From an uncultured Bacilli bacterium (GTDB lineage: Bacteria; Bacillota_I; Bacilli_A; RF39; UBA660), in contig CASTSB010000005.1 in NCBI GenBank assembly GCA_949451605.1, positions 65,096 to 129,095 on the forward strand: a stretch of 64,000 nt of DNA, in the 5' to 3' direction. How positions within the stretch are numbered: the stretch's first letter is position 1; every line of letters starts with the position of its first letter. The translations under genes were made by a program, and so were the position numbers. Shown piece by piece: positions 43,272 through 53,438 of the stretch. The notes below the pieces were generated by a model. That model was not told the DNA's origin and did not search any database. It saw nothing but the letters and a program-made list of their open reading frames with translations.

Positions 43272-45665
43272 TTATTTTACAACTATATTAACAATTTTAT
43301 CTTTTATAACAATAATCTTAACTATTTCTTTACCTTCGATATGTTTTTTTACATTCTCCTCGTTTTGAGCTTTATCTTTAATAATATCTTCAGAATCATC
43401 CACATTTATCATAACTGTTCCACGTAATTTACCATTTACTTGTACAGCAATTTCTTTTTCATTTTCAACCAAAATTGATTCATCGTACATAGGATAATCC
43501 TGATTATGAATTGAGTAACTATTACCAATTCTTTCCCATAACTCTTCAGTTACATGAGGAGCAAAAGGTGCAAGCATAAGAAGTAATTGTTCAATATAAT
43601 ACTTAGGAATTCCATCTTGTTCATACTTAACTAAAATATTAGAATATTCCATAATTTTTGACATTGAAGTATTAAATTGGAACTTTTCAATATCATTTCT
43701 AATTACTTTAATTGAATAATGTAATACTTTATCTATTTCTAAAATCTTTTTATCATCTGCTGTAATAGCATCACATAATCTTTCTACTTTATGATAGAAC
43801 TTATTAATAGCAACTATACCATCATCAGTCCAAGGACCACCTTCAATATAGTTAAATCCAAACATTAAATAACCTCTTAATACATCAGAACCATATTCAT
43901 CAACTAATGGATCAGGTGCCACAGTATTACCCTTAGATTTAGACATTTTCTCTCCATCAGGTCCAAGAATTAATCCTTGATGAACTAGCGATGTAAATGG
44001 CTCATCAAAATTCAAGTATCCTAAATCTCTTAAAGCTTTAGTAAAGAATCTTGCATAAAGCAAATGCATACAAGCATGTTCTACTCCACCTACATATTTA
44101 TCAACTGGTAATAATTTATTTATTAAGTCCTTATTAAATGGTTCTTCACTATTTAAAGCATCTGGATATCTTAAATAATACCAGCTTGAACATACAAATG
44201 TATCTAAAGTATCAGCTTCGCGTCTAGCTTCACTACCACATTTAGGACAAGTACACTTCATAAAAGATTCACATTTCTTTAGTGGACTTTCTCCATCAGG
44301 AGTAAATTCAACATCCATAGGTAATTTAACTGGCAAATCATTTTCAGGAACAGGTACTATTCCACAAGTATCACAATAAACTACTGGAATAGGAGCTCCC
44401 CAATATCTTTGACGAGAAACTAACCAATCTCTAAGCTTATAAGTAGTTGTTTTTTCGCCAAAGCCTTCCTCTTCTATAAACTTATACATTTTATTTAATG
44501 CATCTTCTTTATTTAATCCATCAATGAATGAAGAGTTAATATGTACTCCATCTCCAGTAAATGCACTCTTAGATACATCTCCACCTTCTAACACAGGAAT
44601 GATTTCTAGATTAAACTTCTTAGCAAACTCATAATCCCTATCATCATGAGCAGGAACTGCCATAATAGCACCAGTACCATAACTAACCAATACATAATCA
44701 CTAATCCAAATTGGAATTCTTTTTCCATTTACTGGATTAATTGCATAACTACCAGTAAACACTCCTGTCTTTTCTTTAGTAGTATTTGTTCTTTCTATCT
44801 CACTTTGTTTACTTGCTTCTAACTTGTATGTTTCAACCTGATCTTTTTGTCCTGCTGTAACAATTGAATCAACAAGTTCATGTTCTGGAGCAAGTACACA
44901 GTAAGTTGCTCCAAATAAAGTATCACAACGAGTAGTAAAAACTTTAAATTTCTTATCAGAGTTTTCAACTTCAAAATCAACATAAGCTCCAACGCTCTTA
45001 CCAATCCAATTACGTTGTAGAGACTTAGTTCTGTCTGGCCAATCTAATTTATCCAAATCATTTAATAGTTCTTCTGCATAATCAGTAATTTTAAAGAACC
45101 ATTGGCTCATATTCTTACGTAATACTACACTGCCACATCTTTCACATTCTCCTGCAATTACCTGTTCATTAGCAAGAACTGTTTGGCATTTAGGGCAAAA
45201 ATTAACTGGTGCTTCTTTCTTATAAGCAAGTCCTGCCTTATAAAGTTGTAAAAACATCCATTGAGTCCACTTGTAATAATCTTCCTTACATGTCTTTATT
45301 TCATATCCCCAATCCCAAGAACCACCAATTCTCTCAAGTTGTCCTTCCATAGTCTCTATGTTTTTATCAGTACTAATAGCAGGATGAACTCCAGTCTTTA
45401 TAGCATAATTTTCAGCTGGAAGACCAAAAGCATCAAATCCCATAGGATGAAAAACATTAAACCCATCCATTCTTTTAAATCTTGCCCATGTATCTACTGG
45501 AGCATAATTATACCAATGTCCTAAGTGTAATTTAGCTCCACTAGGATAACTAAACATTTCTAAACAATATAATTTTTTCTTTTCGCTATTTGGATCAAAC
45601 TTATATAAATTATCTTCTGACCATTTCTTTTCCCATTTTTTTTCAATCTCAGTAAAATTAATCAT
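43272..45665 (-). CDS. leuS: Leucyl-tRNA synthetase
   Basis: 797 aa class I synthetase. HIGH motif as [15 protein letters not shown] (about 40), the zinc-like insertion [12 protein letters not shown] and CERCG, an editing domain with [11 protein letters not shown] and [12 protein letters not shown], and KMSKSKGN. The ATG lies inside the last codons of the membrane protein gene upstream (8-base overlap); AAAGGA is rather far, so translation is probably coupled. The pair is under a leucine T-box. Confidence 0.97.
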   Translation of the reverse strand: MINFTEIEKKWEKKWSEDNLYKFDPNSEKKKLYCLEMFSYPSGAKLHLGHWYNYAPVDTWARFKRMDGFNVFHPMGFDAFGLPAENYAIKTGVHPAISTDKNIETMEGQLERIGGSWDWGYEIKTCKEDYYKWTQWMFLQLYKAGLAYKKEAPVNFCPKCQTVLANEQVIAGECERCGSVVLRKNMSQWFFKITDYAEELLNDLDKLDWPDRTKSLQRNWIGKSVGAYVDFEVENSDKKFKVFTTRCDTLFGATYCVLAPEHELVDSIVTAGQKDQVETYKLEASKQSEIERTNTTKEKTGVFTGSYAINPVNGKRIPIWISDYVLVSYGTGAIMAVPAHDDRDYEFAKKFNLEIIPVLEGGDVSKSAFTGDGVHINSSFIDGLNKEDALNKMYKFIEEEGFGEKTTTYKLRDWLVSRQRYWGAPIPVVYCDTCGIVPVPENDLPVKLPMDVEFTPDGESPLKKCESFMKCTCPKCGSEARREADTLDTFVCSSWYYLRYPDALNSEEPFNKDLINKLLPVDKYVGGVEHACMHLLYARFFTKALRDLGYLNFDEPFTSLVHQGLILGPDGEKMSKSKGNTVAPDPLVDEYGSDVLRGYLMFGFNYIEGGPWTDDGIVAINKFYHKVERLCDAITADDKKILEIDKVLHYSIKVIRNDIEKFQFNTSMSKIMEYSNILVKYEQDGIPKYYIEQLLLMLAPFAPHVTEELWERIGNSYSIHNQDYPMYDESILVENEKEIAVQVNGKLRGTVMINVDDSEDIIKDKAQNEENVKKHIEGKEIVKIIVIKDKIVNIVVK

Positions 45666-46026
45666 TTCTAATCATTCCTTTCTTTTTATAAAAAATAAAT
45701 ACCAAGTGATAACTCAAAAGAATTATCAAAAAAACACTAATAACACCAATTAATATTTCCAACACAAATATATCTGTTAAATTTATTAAGGTAACAACCA
45801 AAGCAATATCAAAAGATGACACAATAGCTATTATTTGCAATAACTGGTTATAATCAACTCTTTTCATATCGAGTTTATACCTATTAACTAAATACTTAAT
45901 CTCTACTGGATCCTTAAATTTCTTACTATTTGTATTCCTTAATCTTTTTGTTTTTGAAACCACAAAAATTTCATAAATTATTAGTACTAGTACAAAAGTC
46001 ATTAAAAATAAAATTGCTTCTTGCAT
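45658..46026 (-). CDS. Membrane protein co-transcribed with leuS
   Basis: 122 aa. One N-terminal membrane helix (about 4-22), a cytoplasmic stretch ([20 protein letters not shown], 20 residues), then two more helices (about 63-82 and 88-112) and a basic end. Not recognised. It lies between the leucine T-box terminator and leuS and overlaps leuS, so it is made only when tRNA-Leu charging falls. GGAGG precedes the ATG. Confidence 0.75.
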   Translation of the reverse strand: MQEAILFLMTFVLVLIIYEIFVVSKTKRLRNTNSKKFKDPVEIKYLVNRYKLDMKRVDYNQLLQIIAIVSSFDIALVVTLINLTDIFVLEILIGVISVFLIILLSYHLVFIFYKKKGMIRND

Positions 46027-46035
46027 AATCCCTCC

Positions 46036-46215
46036 AAAAAAAATCGTCCTTATAAATACTATAAGGACGAATTATCGCGGTACCACCTTACTTCATAGAT
46101 CATCTATGCAGCTTTCAAAGAGATAAAGGTCTTACCCTAAATATTACTAAATCAGTCAAGTTCACAATATCTACTATCTTGTTTTCACCAAAACACAAGC
46201 TCTCTAAATTAGTAT
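46036..46215 (-). promoter_or_regulatory. T-box riboswitch, leucine type
   Basis: Minus strand: T-box AAGGTGGTACCGCGA (46076-46089), terminator TCGTCCTTATA/TATAAGGACGA with T7, stem I starting near GAGAGCTTGTG (46194-46205). The likely specifier is CTT (Leu) at 46158-46160 in GTGAACTTGAC. The downstream leuS supports the assignment. Confidence 0.93.
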
Positions 46216-46258
46216 AATAAATGCTACTACTACTAACAATATTTCAAAAACTAAACAT

Positions 46259-46287
46259 AGTATATTAGACTTTTTAAATAATTTCAA
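46259..46287 (-). promoter_or_regulatory. Promoter of the leucine T-box operon
   Basis: Minus strand TTGAAA (46282-46287), 17-base spacer, TATACT (46259-46264). Confidence 0.7.
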
Positions 46288-46325
46288 GTATTTTTTTAAA
46301 TTATGGTTTTGTTAATGAGTCAATT

Positions 46326-47108
46326 CTATATTCCTCTACTTAATATTCCTTGTTGATATTCATAATATATATTCTCTATAATTTCTGAAAAATTATCAAT
46401 TTTCTTATAAAAATTTTTCAAATGTTCTTTTCTATCTTTTATTTTTTCTATAGGCTCATTAGTTGCGTTAAAATAAATTTTAGAAGATACTTCAGTTGGA
46501 TTTACTATTTTTATATTGTGGTCATTGTAAGTATATAAGATTCCTTCAGCATAATTTAGAAGAATTCTTTTTTGACTACTACTTAATAAATTAAACTCTT
46601 CATCTGATGTTATTCTTTTCAACATCCTTAACAAAACTTCTTCATTAACGAAACTTTTTTTGAGATTTTCCACAACAGATAAAGAATTATCATAAAAATT
46701 CTCTTTATCTATATCATAAATTAATTTTAAGGCATCTTCTCCTGCATTTAAATAAATCTTAACTAATAGATCAAAATTTTCTAATAACTCATAAAGTATT
46801 AAATTATAGTCTTCTATTGGAACTATTGGAATAGAATCTGTCCAATAATTCTTATTTTTGTTATAAAAACACATATTTTGATATTTATGAACTATATTTA
46901 ATATCTTCTTTTTATCAAATACACTTTTATTTCTTAAGGTGTAATTATCAAAAACTAAATCTAAATCTCCTAAAGTAAAGTGATCAACTACTTTATCATA
47001 TAAATCCATTTCAAAGTCTAAATTAATATCATTTAAATATTTAGTCAAAACTTCACTTTTTAGTTTTTCTAGTGATTTAATTTTAAAATCAGTTATTTCA
47101 TCTAGCAA
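46326..47108 (-). CDS. Hypothetical cytoplasmic protein after the GH31 gene
   Basis: 260 aa from a TTG start (47108) with GGAGAG 7 bases upstream. Mostly alpha-helical, rich in Lys, Asn, Leu and Tyr; no membrane helix, no cysteine cluster. Not recognised. It follows the glycosidase by 12 bases and is probably co-transcribed, but this gives no clear role. Confidence 0.55.
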   Translation of the reverse strand: MLDEITDFKIKSLEKLKSEVLTKYLNDINLDFEMDLYDKVVDHFTLGDLDLVFDNYTLRNKSVFDKKKILNIVHKYQNMCFYNKNKNYWTDSIPIVPIEDYNLILYELLENFDLLVKIYLNAGEDALKLIYDIDKENFYDNSLSVVENLKKSFVNEEVLLRMLKRITSDEEFNLLSSSQKRILLNYAEGILYTYNDHNIKIVNPTEVSSKIYFNATNEPIEKIKDRKEHLKNFYKKIDNFSEIIENIYYEYQQGILSRGI

Positions 47109-47120
47109 ACTATCACTCTC

Positions 47121-49541
47121 CTAAACTTCATTAATATATTCAAGTAACTTTAAGAATAGATTTATGTAATTCTTATCTAACCCTTTCTTTTTCATTTTTC
47201 TAATTGCGATACGTCTTTTACCTATTGGCTCGTTACTAAACATTATTCCAGCAATTTCTTCTTTCATATACGTATTAATCTTTAAATCCATTAAAATGCT
47301 ATTAACGTCATCATTAATAAGTCTTACGGCATCAATTTCAATATCTTTACCCTTACAATTTATTGATAACTGACCAATAGTTGGACAATTTTTAACTTCT
47401 ACTATAAAATCATTGCCATCAACATAGGATTCAACAGGATACTGATCAGAATTAAAATAAACTACCACATCATCTGCTTGCTTAGTATTTTTAAATACAA
47501 CTTTATAATTACGTCTTTCAGGAACAATTCCACTTTTACCTTCTACAGATCTAAATATTAAAGTATAATTGTTTTTTAAATAATTATAGTCAATAGATGT
47601 TTTTAAATAATAACCTTCTTTATAAAGTGAAGTTATTCCATCATCCTCATACATAGTATAAGCATTAGAAACTCCTGGGAAGATTTGAACTTCCAAGTCT
47701 GTAGGCAAACCAGTATTATTATAATCGCTCTTATTAGATAAAGGAATTATAGAGCCAGCATGTGCAAAAACAGGATAATCAGAATCTTTAAAGAAAGATG
47801 TATACTTTTTATTACCTGGAAATTTCTTACCAGTCACAAAATCATACCAAACGCCATCTGGGATAAAGAATTTATGGATAGTTCGATTCATTGTACGATC
47901 TTTTGGATTAATGATTGGACATACTAACAATTGAGAACCAAAATAGTATTGATTTCTATAAAGCTCATCATCATAAGTCCACATATAATTATAGTAAAAT
48001 GGTTGAATAAGAGTTGTCCCCGCTTTGGTATAATTATATGCCTCAGTATATAAATAAGGGATTAATCTATGTCTAAGTCTTAAATACTCAGCAGCAATAC
48101 TCTCAGTCTTCACATCCCAAAGCCAAGGCTCTTTCTTATAGTAAGGACCTCTAGCTCCATGAAATCTAAGTATTGGAGAAAAAACACTTAATTGTAAATA
48201 TCTTATATAAAGTTCCCCATCTTCCATACCACCATGATTACCAGCTACATCGTGACTCCACCAACTTACACCTAGATTAGCAGCATTTAAGTATAAAAAT
48301 GGAATTTTCTTTAATGTATCCCAGCTAATTTCAGTAGAACCACCATACAAAACAGGATATCTGTGTGGTGCATATAAACCATTTCGTGATAGTAGCATTG
48401 GTCTTTGTGAAGTATTACGGCCACTATCTAAAAACATATAATGATTTAATATCCACAAACTATTGATATCATTTTTAGGATTTGCATCATTCCAGAAAAA
48501 ATCTACTCCTTGAGCTTCTAAAGGATGCAAAAAAACTTTAAACAAAACATCTAAAAGTTTTGGATTTAATGGATCAAACAAAATTACTTTAGAATCAAGT
48601 ACACCTAAATACTCACTAGCAGGCTTATAATAAGCCTCATGTGGATAAAATCCCTGAGTAGGATCAACGATAAGTCCACATTTTATTCCCTTACTATGTA
48701 AATTAGCTATTGTTTTTTGAGGTTCTTTAAATAAAGCATTATTAAATGTATAACCTACTTTTAAATTAGTAAACTCTCCAGCATTTCTATGATGCCAATC
48801 ATGATCAAGTAAAATAACCGATAAAGGAATTCTTTTCTTTTCAAAATTTCTAACTAATTCATTTAAACTTTTATCATCATAAGAAACATTTCTACTCCAC
48901 CAATTTCCAAGTGCATATCTAGGAATCATCGAAGGAGATCCCGTAATCTTAAAATAATCAAACAAAGCCTGTTTAAAATCTTTATCATACATAAAAACAT
49001 AAATATCTAAATGATCATTTAATGGCTCTGCTAAAGTACCATCTTTCATAATAAGCTTACTTGAACTATCATCAATTGATACAAAACCATCTAAAGAAAA
49101 CAAACCTTTTTCCATTCCTTTTGGAGTGGGAGTATCAGTAGAAACTATATTACCTTTCATATTTCTCACTTCAGGATGACCAAAATACCAATCCTTTTGG
49201 CGATCTTTTTCCCTACTTCTTAAAGTTATCTTTAAAGTTCTACATGGGTCTACTTTAGTCCCTAAAAAAGGCTGTTCTTTAACATAAGTTAAAACAAAAT
49301 ATTTAGTAGTAATCTCTAATAAATTATTATCTTGTCTAGCATTAAAATCAGGAATACCTAAATTTCTTTTTTTAATTAGCTGAGTAGGATAATCAACAAA
49401 TTGCCCATTATTAGAATATTCAAGTCTTACAACACGCTCAGATATTACAGAAATTCTATACTTACTTCCTTGTAATATACATTTACTATCTGATTTAGCT
49501 TTACTAGAATCAACTTCAAATTGTCTCCCAAGTGGATACAT
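47121..49541 (-). CDS. GH31-family alpha-glycosidase
   Basis: 806 aa, no signal peptide, so cytoplasmic. Landmarks: VILLDHDWHHRNAGEF, the nucleophile Asp in DFFWNDANPKND (about 350), SRNGLYAPHRYPVLYGG and GVSWWSHDVAGNHGG, then RLRHRLIPYLYTEAYNYTKAG (key part RHRLIPYLYTEAY). At the usual acid/base site, where many members have GD, the sequence is YGGSTEISW (about 396-404). Substrate may be alpha-glucosides or related sugars. GAGGGTG precedes the ATG. Confidence 0.9.
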   Translation of the reverse strand: MYPLGRQFEVDSSKAKSDSKCILQGSKYRISVISERVVRLEYSNNGQFVDYPTQLIKKRNLGIPDFNARQDNNLLEITTKYFVLTYVKEQPFLGTKVDPCRTLKITLRSREKDRQKDWYFGHPEVRNMKGNIVSTDTPTPKGMEKGLFSLDGFVSIDDSSSKLIMKDGTLAEPLNDHLDIYVFMYDKDFKQALFDYFKITGSPSMIPRYALGNWWSRNVSYDDKSLNELVRNFEKKRIPLSVILLDHDWHHRNAGEFTNLKVGYTFNNALFKEPQKTIANLHSKGIKCGLIVDPTQGFYPHEAYYKPASEYLGVLDSKVILFDPLNPKLLDVLFKVFLHPLEAQGVDFFWNDANPKNDINSLWILNHYMFLDSGRNTSQRPMLLSRNGLYAPHRYPVLYGGSTEISWDTLKKIPFLYLNAANLGVSWWSHDVAGNHGGMEDGELYIRYLQLSVFSPILRFHGARGPYYKKEPWLWDVKTESIAAEYLRLRHRLIPYLYTEAYNYTKAGTTLIQPFYYNYMWTYDDELYRNQYYFGSQLLVCPIINPKDRTMNRTIHKFFIPDGVWYDFVTGKKFPGNKKYTSFFKDSDYPVFAHAGSIIPLSNKSDYNNTGLPTDLEVQIFPGVSNAYTMYEDDGITSLYKEGYYLKTSIDYNYLKNNYTLIFRSVEGKSGIVPERRNYKVVFKNTKQADDVVVYFNSDQYPVESYVDGNDFIVEVKNCPTIGQLSINCKGKDIEIDAVRLINDDVNSILMDLKINTYMKEEIAGIMFSNEPIGKRRIAIRKMKKKGLDKNYINLFLKLLEYINEV

Positions 49542-49570
49542 AATAACACCCTCTTATTCTATTTTTAAAT

Positions 49571-50698
49571 CTAATTATCTAAGAATGTAGCATAGTACTC
49601 TTCAAAAGAAATCTTATTCTCATAGATATACTTTGCTACTTTTTTACCGACATACCTAAAATGCCATGGTTCTGGATTAAAACCTGTAATGGAAGCATAC
49701 TTCTTAGGAAATCTATGGATAAATCCATATTTATAAGAATTTTCAAGCATCCATTCATACTCTTTAGAATTAGCAAATACCTTACTATTTTTACTTGCTA
49801 CATCAAAAGAAAGCCCAGTTTGATGTTCTGAAAATCCTGGTTGTGCAACATAATTTTTAACATAATTATCTCCATATAAATTACGATAAACTTCACAAGT
49901 CTCTACTTGATCTTTATAACTTCTATAAGCAGAATTAATATAAATATCATATCCCTCTTTTTTAGCATCTTTATACATTCTAATAAAAGCATTAATTGCT
50001 ATTTTGCTAGCTTGCAAACCTTCTTCAGATGCATATTCTTCATCTATAATAGATAAATCATCAGGGACAAAATCTTCACCTAATTTTCGATGTTTATTAA
50101 CAAGCATAGTTGTACTAAACTCACTAACTTCTACAGCATCTACATATTGTTCTTTATCTAAATCTAAATTTACTATTAATACTGTAGTTTCTTCATCTTC
50201 CCCAGTCTCATCTGCATAGGCAATATATCTATCATAATTTTTTAGCTTAGCATATGGTATTGAAAAAAATTCTTCAATATATTTAATTTTTTCTCTTTTA
50301 GCAAACTCAGATACATCATCACTATTTCCATGAGCAAATATCATATTAATATTACTATTAGAATATCCCCTTTTTATAAGAGCATTAACATTGTTGATAA
50401 ACTTATCCTGGTTAAAATATTTAATATTTTGATATTTCTCTAAATATTCTTTTTTATAATCAGTACTTTCAAAAGCAGCATTTAATGTTTTATTTTCTCC
50501 CAAGGGAATCACATATTCTTTTAATCCATTAAAAAGAATAAATTTAGAAGCTTCCTTACTATATCCTAAATCAGTAAAAATACTAATTTGATAAGAATAG
50601 TAAAAAAATATAGCTAATAATATGCAAATAACAACCAATAAGCCTTTTAAAAGAGAAACAAAAGGTGCTTTAAGTTTTAACCTTTTTACAGTTGCCAT
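49571..50698 (-). CDS. D-Ala-D-Ala carboxypeptidase, VanY/LdcB family (M15B)
   Basis: 375 aa. One N-terminal membrane helix (about 16-38), a linker, then the zinc peptidase domain: YINSAYRSYKDQ, SEHQTGLSFDV (His and Asp ligands) and EPWHFRYVG (His ligand). Trims peptidoglycan stem peptides outside the membrane. The stretch of about 180 residues between helix and catalytic domain is unassigned. ATG 50698 with AGGTGA 5 bases upstream; the frame to 50707 starts inside that site. Confidence 0.92.
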   Translation of the reverse strand: MATVKRLKLKAPFVSLLKGLLVVICILLAIFFYYSYQISIFTDLGYSKEASKFILFNGLKEYVIPLGENKTLNAAFESTDYKKEYLEKYQNIKYFNQDKFINNVNALIKRGYSNSNINMIFAHGNSDDVSEFAKREKIKYIEEFFSIPYAKLKNYDRYIAYADETGEDEETTVLIVNLDLDKEQYVDAVEVSEFSTTMLVNKHRKLGEDFVPDDLSIIDEEYASEEGLQASKIAINAFIRMYKDAKKEGYDIYINSAYRSYKDQVETCEVYRNLYGDNYVKNYVAQPGFSEHQTGLSFDVASKNSKVFANSKEYEWMLENSYKYGFIHRFPKKYASITGFNPEPWHFRYVGKKVAKYIYENKISFEEYYATFLDN

Positions 50699-50736
50699 AT
50701 ACTTCACCTACTATAAAACAGTATATCATAGAATAA

Positions 50737-50765
50737 TTGATTTTGAATATCTTTTATGCTATAAT
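50737..50765 (+). promoter_or_regulatory. Promoter of the radical SAM gene
   Basis: TTGATT (50737-50742), 17-base spacer, TGCTATAAT extended -10 (TATAAT at 50760-50765). Confidence 0.75.
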
Positions 50766-50808
50766 TTAGTCGATTTTTACAATTATTAAAAGAATTTTGA
50801 GGTAAGTT

Positions 50809-51741
50809 ATGAATAATTTTAAATATACTAATTCAAACAAGAGATATCATACTCTAGATTATTTTTATAAAGAAAAATTTAAAAACAAAATATGCAAAAT
50901 AAGTTTAAATGCAGGCTTTACTTGTCCAAATATAGATGGTACTGTTGGATTTGGAGGATGTATATACTGTTCTAAAACAGGAAGTGGTGAATTTGCTGGT
51001 AATAAATTCGATAGTATTGAAAAACAATTCACTGAAATAAAAAAAGTAATGACTAACAAATGGCCAAACGCTAAGTTTATAGCATATTTTCAGGCAAGAA
51101 CAAATACTTATGCCCCAGTAGAAGATTTAAAAAGAATGCATGATACCGTTTTAAAGGAAAAAGATGTTGTAGGTATTAGTATTGCTACTCGTCCTGATGC
51201 TATAAGTGATGAATGTCTAGATTATTTAGAAGAGTTAAATAGAAAAACCTATTTAACAATAGAACTTGGATTACAAACTATAAATGAAAAGACAAGTAAA
51301 TTAATAAATAGATGCCATTCCCTAGAGTGCTTTAAAGAAATGGTAGAAAAACTTAATAAAAGAAATATTGATGTTGTGGTTCATATAATAAATGGTTTAC
51401 CATATGAAACTAAAGAAGATATGTTAAACACAGTTAGATATTTAAATAAATTAAATATACAAGGAATAAAAATACATATGTTAAGTATAACTAAAGATAC
51501 ACCTTTAGAAATGCTATATAAAAGCAAAGAATTTCATATTCTGTCTAAAGAAGAATATATTGATATAGTTATAGATCAATTAGAATTGTTAAGAGCAGAA
51601 ATAGTTATTCATAGAATTACTGGAGATCCTAAAATAGAAGATTTAATTGAGCCACAATGGTTAACAAAAAAATTCTGTGTCTTAAATGATATTGATAAAG
51701 AAATGGTAAAAAGAGATTCTTATCAAGGTAAAAATTTATGA
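50809..51741 (+). CDS. Radical SAM protein, YtqA type (TIGR01212)
   Basis: 310 aa. The N-terminal cysteine pattern CPNIDGTVGFGGCIYC is the hallmark of this subfamily, followed by KFIAYFQARTNTYAP, ISIATRPDAIS and YLTIELGLQT. The iron-sulfur cluster makes a 5'-deoxyadenosyl radical; the substrate is not established here. GAGGTAAG precedes the ATG. It overlaps the DUF1294 gene by 4 bases. Confidence 0.92.
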   Translation: MNNFKYTNSNKRYHTLDYFYKEKFKNKICKISLNAGFTCPNIDGTVGFGGCIYCSKTGSGEFAGNKFDSIEKQFTEIKKVMTNKWPNAKFIAYFQARTNTYAPVEDLKRMHDTVLKEKDVVGISIATRPDAISDECLDYLEELNRKTYLTIELGLQTINEKTSKLINRCHSLECFKEMVEKLNKRNIDVVVHIINGLPYETKEDMLNTVRYLNKLNIQGIKIHMLSITKDTPLEMLYKSKEFHILSKEEYIDIVIDQLELLRAEIVIHRITGDPKIEDLIEPQWLTKKFCVLNDIDKEMVKRDSYQGKNL

Positions 51742-51989
51742 TTAATTATTATTTAATTTCTATCAATTTATTAACATTTATAATATTTGTCATAGATAAA
51801 TATAAAGCTATTAATAATAAGTGGAGAATAAAAGAATTTTACTTAATTACTTTATGTTTGGGTGGAGGTAGTCTTGGAGCAATATTCGCAATGTATTTAT
51901 TTCATCACAAAACTAAAAAATTAATTTTTAAATATTTAATACCCATAATATTTCTATTTCAAATAATTATAATTTTCTATTTAAAATAA
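51738..51989 (+). CDS. DUF1294 membrane protein
   Basis: 83 aa with two to three membrane helices. DUF1294 markers: FVIDKYKAINNKWRIKE, LCLGGGSLGAIFAMYLF and HHKTKK. Function unknown. The ATGA overlap with the radical SAM gene shows coupling. Confidence 0.88.
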   Translation: MINYYLISINLLTFIIFVIDKYKAINNKWRIKEFYLITLCLGGGSLGAIFAMYLFHHKTKKLIFKYLIPIIFLFQIIIIFYLK

Positions 51990-52014
51990 AAAACCACTAA
52001 GTGGTTTTTTTTAT
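51986..52014. terminator. Bidirectional terminator, DUF1294 / slipin
   Basis: Stem AAAACCAC/GTGGTTTT around 51990-52008 with T run; A tract on the other side. Confidence 0.8.
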
Positions 52015-52902
52015 TTATTTATCTTTTTTCATTGTCTCAGATAATGTTGTACCAATAGTTGCTAAATTTTGTAAATCACTAGGAACTATAATCTTAGTAG
52101 ATTGTCCATTAGCAACATTTACTAAAGCATCATAGCTTTTTAATTTTAAAACAGCATCATCCATTTTAACATCTTTTAATAATTTAAGACCTTGAGCAGT
52201 AGCTTCTTGAATTTTAATAATCGCTTCTGCTTCACCTTCTGCTTCTCTAATTTTAGCTTCTCTTTTAGCATCAGCTCTTAAAATAGTACTTTCTTTTTCA
52301 CCTTCAGCAGTAAGTATTGCAGCCTTCTTTTCTCCTTCTGCTCTTAAAATCGCTTCACGTCTTTCACGTTCTGCTCTCATTTGTTTTTCCATAGCTTCTT
52401 GAATATCTCTTGGAGGAATAATATTTTTAACTTCTACACGATTAACTTTAATTCCCCAAGGATCAGTAGCTTCATCTAAAATAGCACGCATTTTTGTGTT
52501 AATAACATCACGACTAGTTAAAGTTTCATCAAGCTCTAATTCACCAATAATATTACGAAGAGTAGTAGCTGTTAAGTTTTCAATAGCACTAACAGGATTT
52601 TCTACTCCATAAGCATATAGCTTAGAATCTGTTATTTGAAAATAAACAACAGTATCAATTTGCATAGTAACATTATCTTTTGTAATAACTGGTTGTGGAG
52701 CAAAATCTTTAACGATTTCCTTTAAACTTACACTACTTGCTACTCTTTCAAAGAAAGGTATTACATAGTGAAGTCCTGTTTGCATTGTTCTATGATAAGC
52801 TCCAAGTCTTTCAACTACTGAAGCTCTAGATTGTGGGATAATCTTTATACCAGTTATCCCAATAAGTATAATAACAATTATTAATATTAAACCAATTTCC
52901 AT
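52015..52902 (-). CDS. SPFH/slipin (stomatin-like) protein
   Basis: 295 aa. One N-terminal membrane helix (about 4-22), SPFH/band 7 domain (IIPQSRASVVERLGAYHRTM, 20 residues; ITKDNVTMQIDTVVYFQITD), then a coiled coil of Ala/Glu/Lys with repeated AEGEK units. Such proteins organise membrane microdomains. Paired with NfeD, two bases upstream, the usual partner. Confidence 0.92.
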   Translation of the reverse strand: MEIGLILIIVIILIGITGIKIIPQSRASVVERLGAYHRTMQTGLHYVIPFFERVASSVSLKEIVKDFAPQPVITKDNVTMQIDTVVYFQITDSKLYAYGVENPVSAIENLTATTLRNIIGELELDETLTSRDVINTKMRAILDEATDPWGIKVNRVEVKNIIPPRDIQEAMEKQMRAERERREAILRAEGEKKAAILTAEGEKESTILRADAKREAKIREAEGEAEAIIKIQEATAQGLKLLKDVKMDDAVLKLKSYDALVNVANGQSTKIIVPSDLQNLATIGTTLSETMKKDK

Positions 52903-52904
52903 AA

Positions 52905-53324
52905 TTACTTTTTCTCCTTACTAACGATAAGTTTAACTCCTTCTATTTTATCAACTACTACATCTTCTCCTACTTCTAAAGTAGTATCACTTATAGCTGT
53001 CCAAATAGAACCAAGTACTTTTACTTCGCCTTTATCCTTTGGCGTAATTTTCTTAACTACCTCGCCCCTTTTTCCTATTACTCTATCAGTATTCATTGGA
53101 GTAAAATTCTTAACCTTAAGCTTTGAAACAATAGGTTTAGTAATTATTAAACTTATAAGACTTGAAACAATAAAGATTACTAATTGCCATATCCATTCTT
53201 CAATAAAAAGTGCTGCAAATAAAGAAATAATACTTCCAAACGCAAACCAAATTGTAACTAAGTTTACAGTTGCGATCTCAATAAAAATAAAGATTAGAAA
53301 TAGCATTGCCCAAACAAAAGTCAT
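52905..53324 (-). CDS. NfeD-family membrane protein
   Basis: 139 aa. Three to four membrane helices in the first 80 residues, then an OB-fold tail (VIGKRGEVVKKITPKDKGEV, IWTAISDTTLEVGEDVVVDK). NfeD proteins pair with slipins in membrane quality control. ATG 53324 is chosen with GAGG 8 bases upstream; GTG 53333 lies in that site. Confidence 0.88.
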   Translation of the reverse strand: MTFVWAMLFLIFIFIEIATVNLVTIWFAFGSIISLFAALFIEEWIWQLVIFIVSSLISLIITKPIVSKLKVKNFTPMNTDRVIGKRGEVVKKITPKDKGEVKVLGSIWTAISDTTLEVGEDVVVDKIEGVKLIVSKEKK

Positions 53325-53379
53325 TATCCTCACCTCAGCTATATTATATGTTAAGAATTACTAAATTTCAACAAAATTC

Positions 53380-53408
53380 TTGAGATTATAAATAAAGTAT
53401 AATATAAT
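53380..53408 (+). promoter_or_regulatory. Promoter of the Ig-like protein gene
   Basis: TTGAGA (53380-53385), 17-base spacer, TATAAT (53403-53408). Confidence 0.7.
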
Positions 53409-53438
53409 GAATATGATAAAGATAGGAGCTTGTGTATT

